A DNA stretch of 13,525 nucleotides from an uncultured Bacteroidales bacterium (GTDB taxonomy: Bacteria; Bacteroidota; Bacteroidia; Bacteroidales; Bacteroidaceae): contig CACXLY010000008.1 of the NCBI GenBank assembly GCA_902768605.1, positions 1-13,525 on the forward strand, in the 5' to 3' direction. Shown piece after piece: positions 13,083 to 13,525 of the stretch. How positions within the stretch are numbered: position 1 is the stretch's first letter; each line of letters begins with the position of its first letter. The position numbers were made by a program, and so were the translations under genes. The notes under the pieces are model-generated. The model searched no databases. It was not told the origin of the DNA and worked only from the letters and a program-made list of their open reading frames with translations.

Positions 13083-13427
13083 TTATCCTACATACAGCTT
13101 TTGCTGAAAGTCTTTGAAGGTTTGTCTGGCGCTTGGCACTCCGCCGAGGGCATTGATACCTTCGGGAACCGAGCCGAACTTCAGGGCAAGGAGCGTCTTG
13201 AGTTTGTCTTTGCCCAGCTCGTCCACGCCTGACTGGATATAGGCATTCATCAGATATTCCACAAACTCCTTCTGAGCGCTTGGGAGGCTTGCTTCGTAAC
13301 CCCTGATGCGCTCTGCCCTCTCCTTGCGTTCTATGGGCGTCGTGTTGTAGGCAACTTTGCCAGACTCTTTCAGTTCTTTTTGCTTCAAAGAAGAAGAATC
13401 TTTCTTACATATATCTTTTATTAGAAA
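13083..13427 (-). pseudogene. C-terminal remnant of a type I restriction endonuclease subunit R (HsdR, EcoEI-like C-terminus)
   Basis: About 101 residues on the minus strand from a TTG at 13388 to the TAA at 13083-13085. The reading frame stays open upstream through 13427 into the adjacent repeat element and only meets a stop at 13464-13466. The stretch AQKEFVEYLMNAYIQSGVDEL, then KLKTLLALKFGS, then TFKDFQQKLY resembles the last ~60 residues of HsdR subunits of the EcoEI_R_C type. That region is a small helical tail. No helicase or nuclease domain is present, and there is no hsdM or hsdS in the window, so it is almost certainly a broken gene. The element starting at 13429 lies exactly where the rest of HsdR would be expected, suggesting disruption by it. 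Confidence 0.68.
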
Positions 13428-13428
13428 A

Positions 13429-13525
13429 TATTGCTGTCCGGGGAATATTTCTCTCTCTTCCTTTTATGCCCTTTTCCATCGGTCTTTCTGACGAATAGCA
13501 GCTCATGGAGGCTTGTCAAAAGTCT
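13429..13525 (+). mobile_element. Second copy of the dispersed element, cut off by the window edge
   Basis: Begins TATTGCTGTCCGGGGAA and aligns with 391-486 for about 96 nt with one small indel, in the same orientation. Shared stretches include CTCTCTTCCTTTTA and TTCTGACGAATAGCAGCT. It runs up to AGTCT at the window end, where the first hairpin of the element would start. The right end is not visible. Confidence 0.85.

Noticed and set aside
13083..13388. Small intact gene of 101 residues
   Set aside because: No ATG start, the frame is open upstream into the repeat element, and the similarity is only to the extreme C-terminus of HsdR.

Overview
The window looks like a chromosomal segment of a Bacteroidales bacterium, most likely Prevotella-like; this is inferred from gene content and order, and no marker gene was searched. 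The supporting signs are the order lipoprotein / PorG-like barrel / uppS / bamA / several ompH (skp) genes / murI, which is characteristic of Bacteroidetes. Other signs are a GGGtGRT-family protein, TAnnTTTG promoter boxes, no strong Shine-Dalgarno sites, and A/T-rich spacers between G+C-richer genes.

Layout. 1-277 is the 3' end of a GGGtGRT-family gene, followed by three consecutive hairpins, the last one a good terminator. 278-808 has no gene: it holds a 323-bp MITE/REP-like element with inverted ends and six mini-hairpins (390-712) and a four-unit 22-bp periodic repeat (716-794). 809-2167 is a leftward prmC-recX operon. ribD runs rightward from 2226, divergent from prmC. From 3471 to 11647 lies a rightward envelope-biogenesis block: lipoprotein, PorG/DUF6089-like barrel, uppS (undecaprenyl diphosphate synthase), bamA (outer-membrane assembly), three Skp/OmpH chaperones and murI (D-glutamate supply). 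11770-13023 holds a polyprenyl-phosphate glycosyltransferase and a GtrA membrane protein, probably working as a pair. The right edge holds an orphan C-terminal piece of a type I restriction HsdR subunit (minus strand), cut off by a second copy of the 390-712 element, which runs out of the window.

Functional logic. The central block joins lipid-carrier synthesis, peptidoglycan precursor supply, outer-membrane protein insertion with its periplasmic chaperones, and a probable type IX secretion component. The downstream glycosyltransferase/GtrA pair probably makes and positions a polyprenyl-phosphate sugar.

The unusual part is the repeat biology. Palindromic G/C-rich repeats sit in frame inside ribD and prmC. 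ribD has also lost, in frame, the loop that normally carries its second zinc-binding cysteine. Several gene junctions are built from 7- or 8-bp tandem arrays, and in three of them the last units supply the start codon of the downstream gene (recX, the glycosyltransferase, gtrA). The 5' end of uppS shares a 24-nt identical stretch with a tandem repeat lying just after murI. No tRNA, rRNA, CRISPR array or intact transposase gene was found.
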